Assembly (NCBI GenBank): GCA_025774245.1
Contig: JALGWI010000017.1
Location: forward strand, 1 to 58,220
Length of the DNA: 58,220 nucleotides
Direction of reading: 5' to 3'
Source of the DNA: a bacterium
GTDB lineage: Bacteria > Joyebacterota > Joyebacteria > Joyebacterales > Joyebacteraceae
Positions within the stretch are counted from its first letter, which is position 1, and the number at the start of each line of letters is the position of its first letter. Positions 58,095-58,220 of the stretch are shown in pieces. A program made the translations under genes and the position numbers. The notes beneath the pieces are model-generated. The model ran no database searches. It saw nothing but the letters and a program-made list of their open reading frames with translations, and was not told the DNA's origin.

Positions 58095-58220
58095 CGCGCG
58101 CCCCCTGAGCTGACCCGGCTCACGCGCACCGTGTCCATGAGTGCAGACTCACCCGGTCCATGAACCACTACTACCATATCACCCTCGTAGAGAGGGTAGA
58201 TGTCCAGCTCCCGCCCGCCG
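58085..58220 (-). CDS. Partial gene, C-terminal 44 residues
   Basis: The frame enters at the right edge and reads R-E-L-D-I-Y-P-L-Y-E-G-D-M-V-V-V-V-H-G-P-G-E-S-A-L-M-D to A-R-S-N and a TAG from the attC. Beta-strand-like. Too short for identification. Confidence 0.6.
   Translation of the reverse strand, partial: GGRELDIYPLYEGDMVVVVHGPGESALMDTVRVSRVSSGGARSN

Larger units (their letters stand above)
28990..58220 (-). mobile_element. Integron gene-cassette array (part; integrase off the right edge)
   Basis: The region holds about 25 attC sites alternating with one gene, rarely two, per unit. In near-consensus sites the two arms pair, for example GCGTTT-CACCCG with CGGGTGCAAACGC, and the extra base is in the right arm. 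That puts R'' on the right and orients the sites with the minus-strand genes. No integrase or attI is seen in the window. The left boundary is soft because sites decay gradually. Confidence 0.85.

Noticed and set aside
28990-58220. Repeated palindromes as a CRISPR array
   Set aside because: Repeats are about 100 bp, differ in sequence, and are separated by genes of varied length rather than uniform spacers.
1-58220. Transposase, phage or plasmid genes
   Set aside because: None found on either strand; mobility here rests on the attC sites alone.

Overview
The window is a GC-rich stretch of bacterial DNA with almost every gene on the minus strand, each usually alone between short non-coding gaps. 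No rRNA, tRNA, transposase, phage or housekeeping operon is visible. The proteins are small and accessory: acetyltransferases, serine hydrolases, methyltransferases, lipoproteins, small membrane proteins and secreted proteins of unknown function. A FlgD-type C-terminal domain, a recurrent C-terminal motif on secreted proteins (W-G-x-I-K-A-L-Y-R-like) and two probable selenoprotein genes suggest an uncultured FCB-like candidate-phylum bacterium. That placement is inference; nothing here fixes the taxon.

Right half (about 28,990-58,220): an integron gene-cassette array. About 25 imperfect palindromes of roughly 55-130 bp, bounded by RYYYAAC and GTTRRRY core boxes, lie between single genes. They behave as attC sites. 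The arm at the higher coordinate carries the extra unpaired base, so the sites point along the minus strand, like the genes. Each cassette is therefore a minus-strand gene followed at lower coordinate by its attC, and attI and the integrase should lie beyond position 58,220. Several genes take their stop codon from their own attC. Sites near the right edge are almost identical; sites to the left are shortened, hybrid or eroded, as expected of the older end of an array. Cargo includes GNAT acetyltransferases, a HigBA-like toxin-antitoxin pair (in reverse orientation), flavodoxin, PEMT/ICMT-type and SAM methyltransferases, an FHA-SpoIIE phosphatase, a QueG-like Fe-S protein, an arylsulfotransferase-like lipoprotein and a duplicated cassette of unknown function.

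Left half (1-28,990): the same style of cargo and orientation with only faint attC traces (about 16,898-17,119 and 17,847). It is either a decayed distal part of the array or ordinary accessory DNA. It carries several broken genes: a serine hydrolase with a 25-bp tandem duplication, a choloylglycine-hydrolase-like gene with an internal deletion, and a GNAT gene with a homopolymer frameshift. It also has an amidase, an alpha/beta hydrolase, RDD proteins, two HExxH proteins and a metallophosphoesterase.

Three features stand out. First, a roughly 95-nt element occurs three times (about 2,330, 6,110 and 43,550): a sigma70-type promoter with an 18-bp spacer, a short sensor-like hairpin, then a long GCCGUG/CACGGC hairpin with a U-rich tail. 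It looks like an undescribed small RNA or attenuating leader. Second, six secreted proteins share the C-terminal motif above. Third, two genes read through in-frame UGA codons in redox-like Cys contexts: a C-GCAxxG-C-C protein, and a protein with a U-C-G-A-C motif that I do not recognise as a described selenoprotein.
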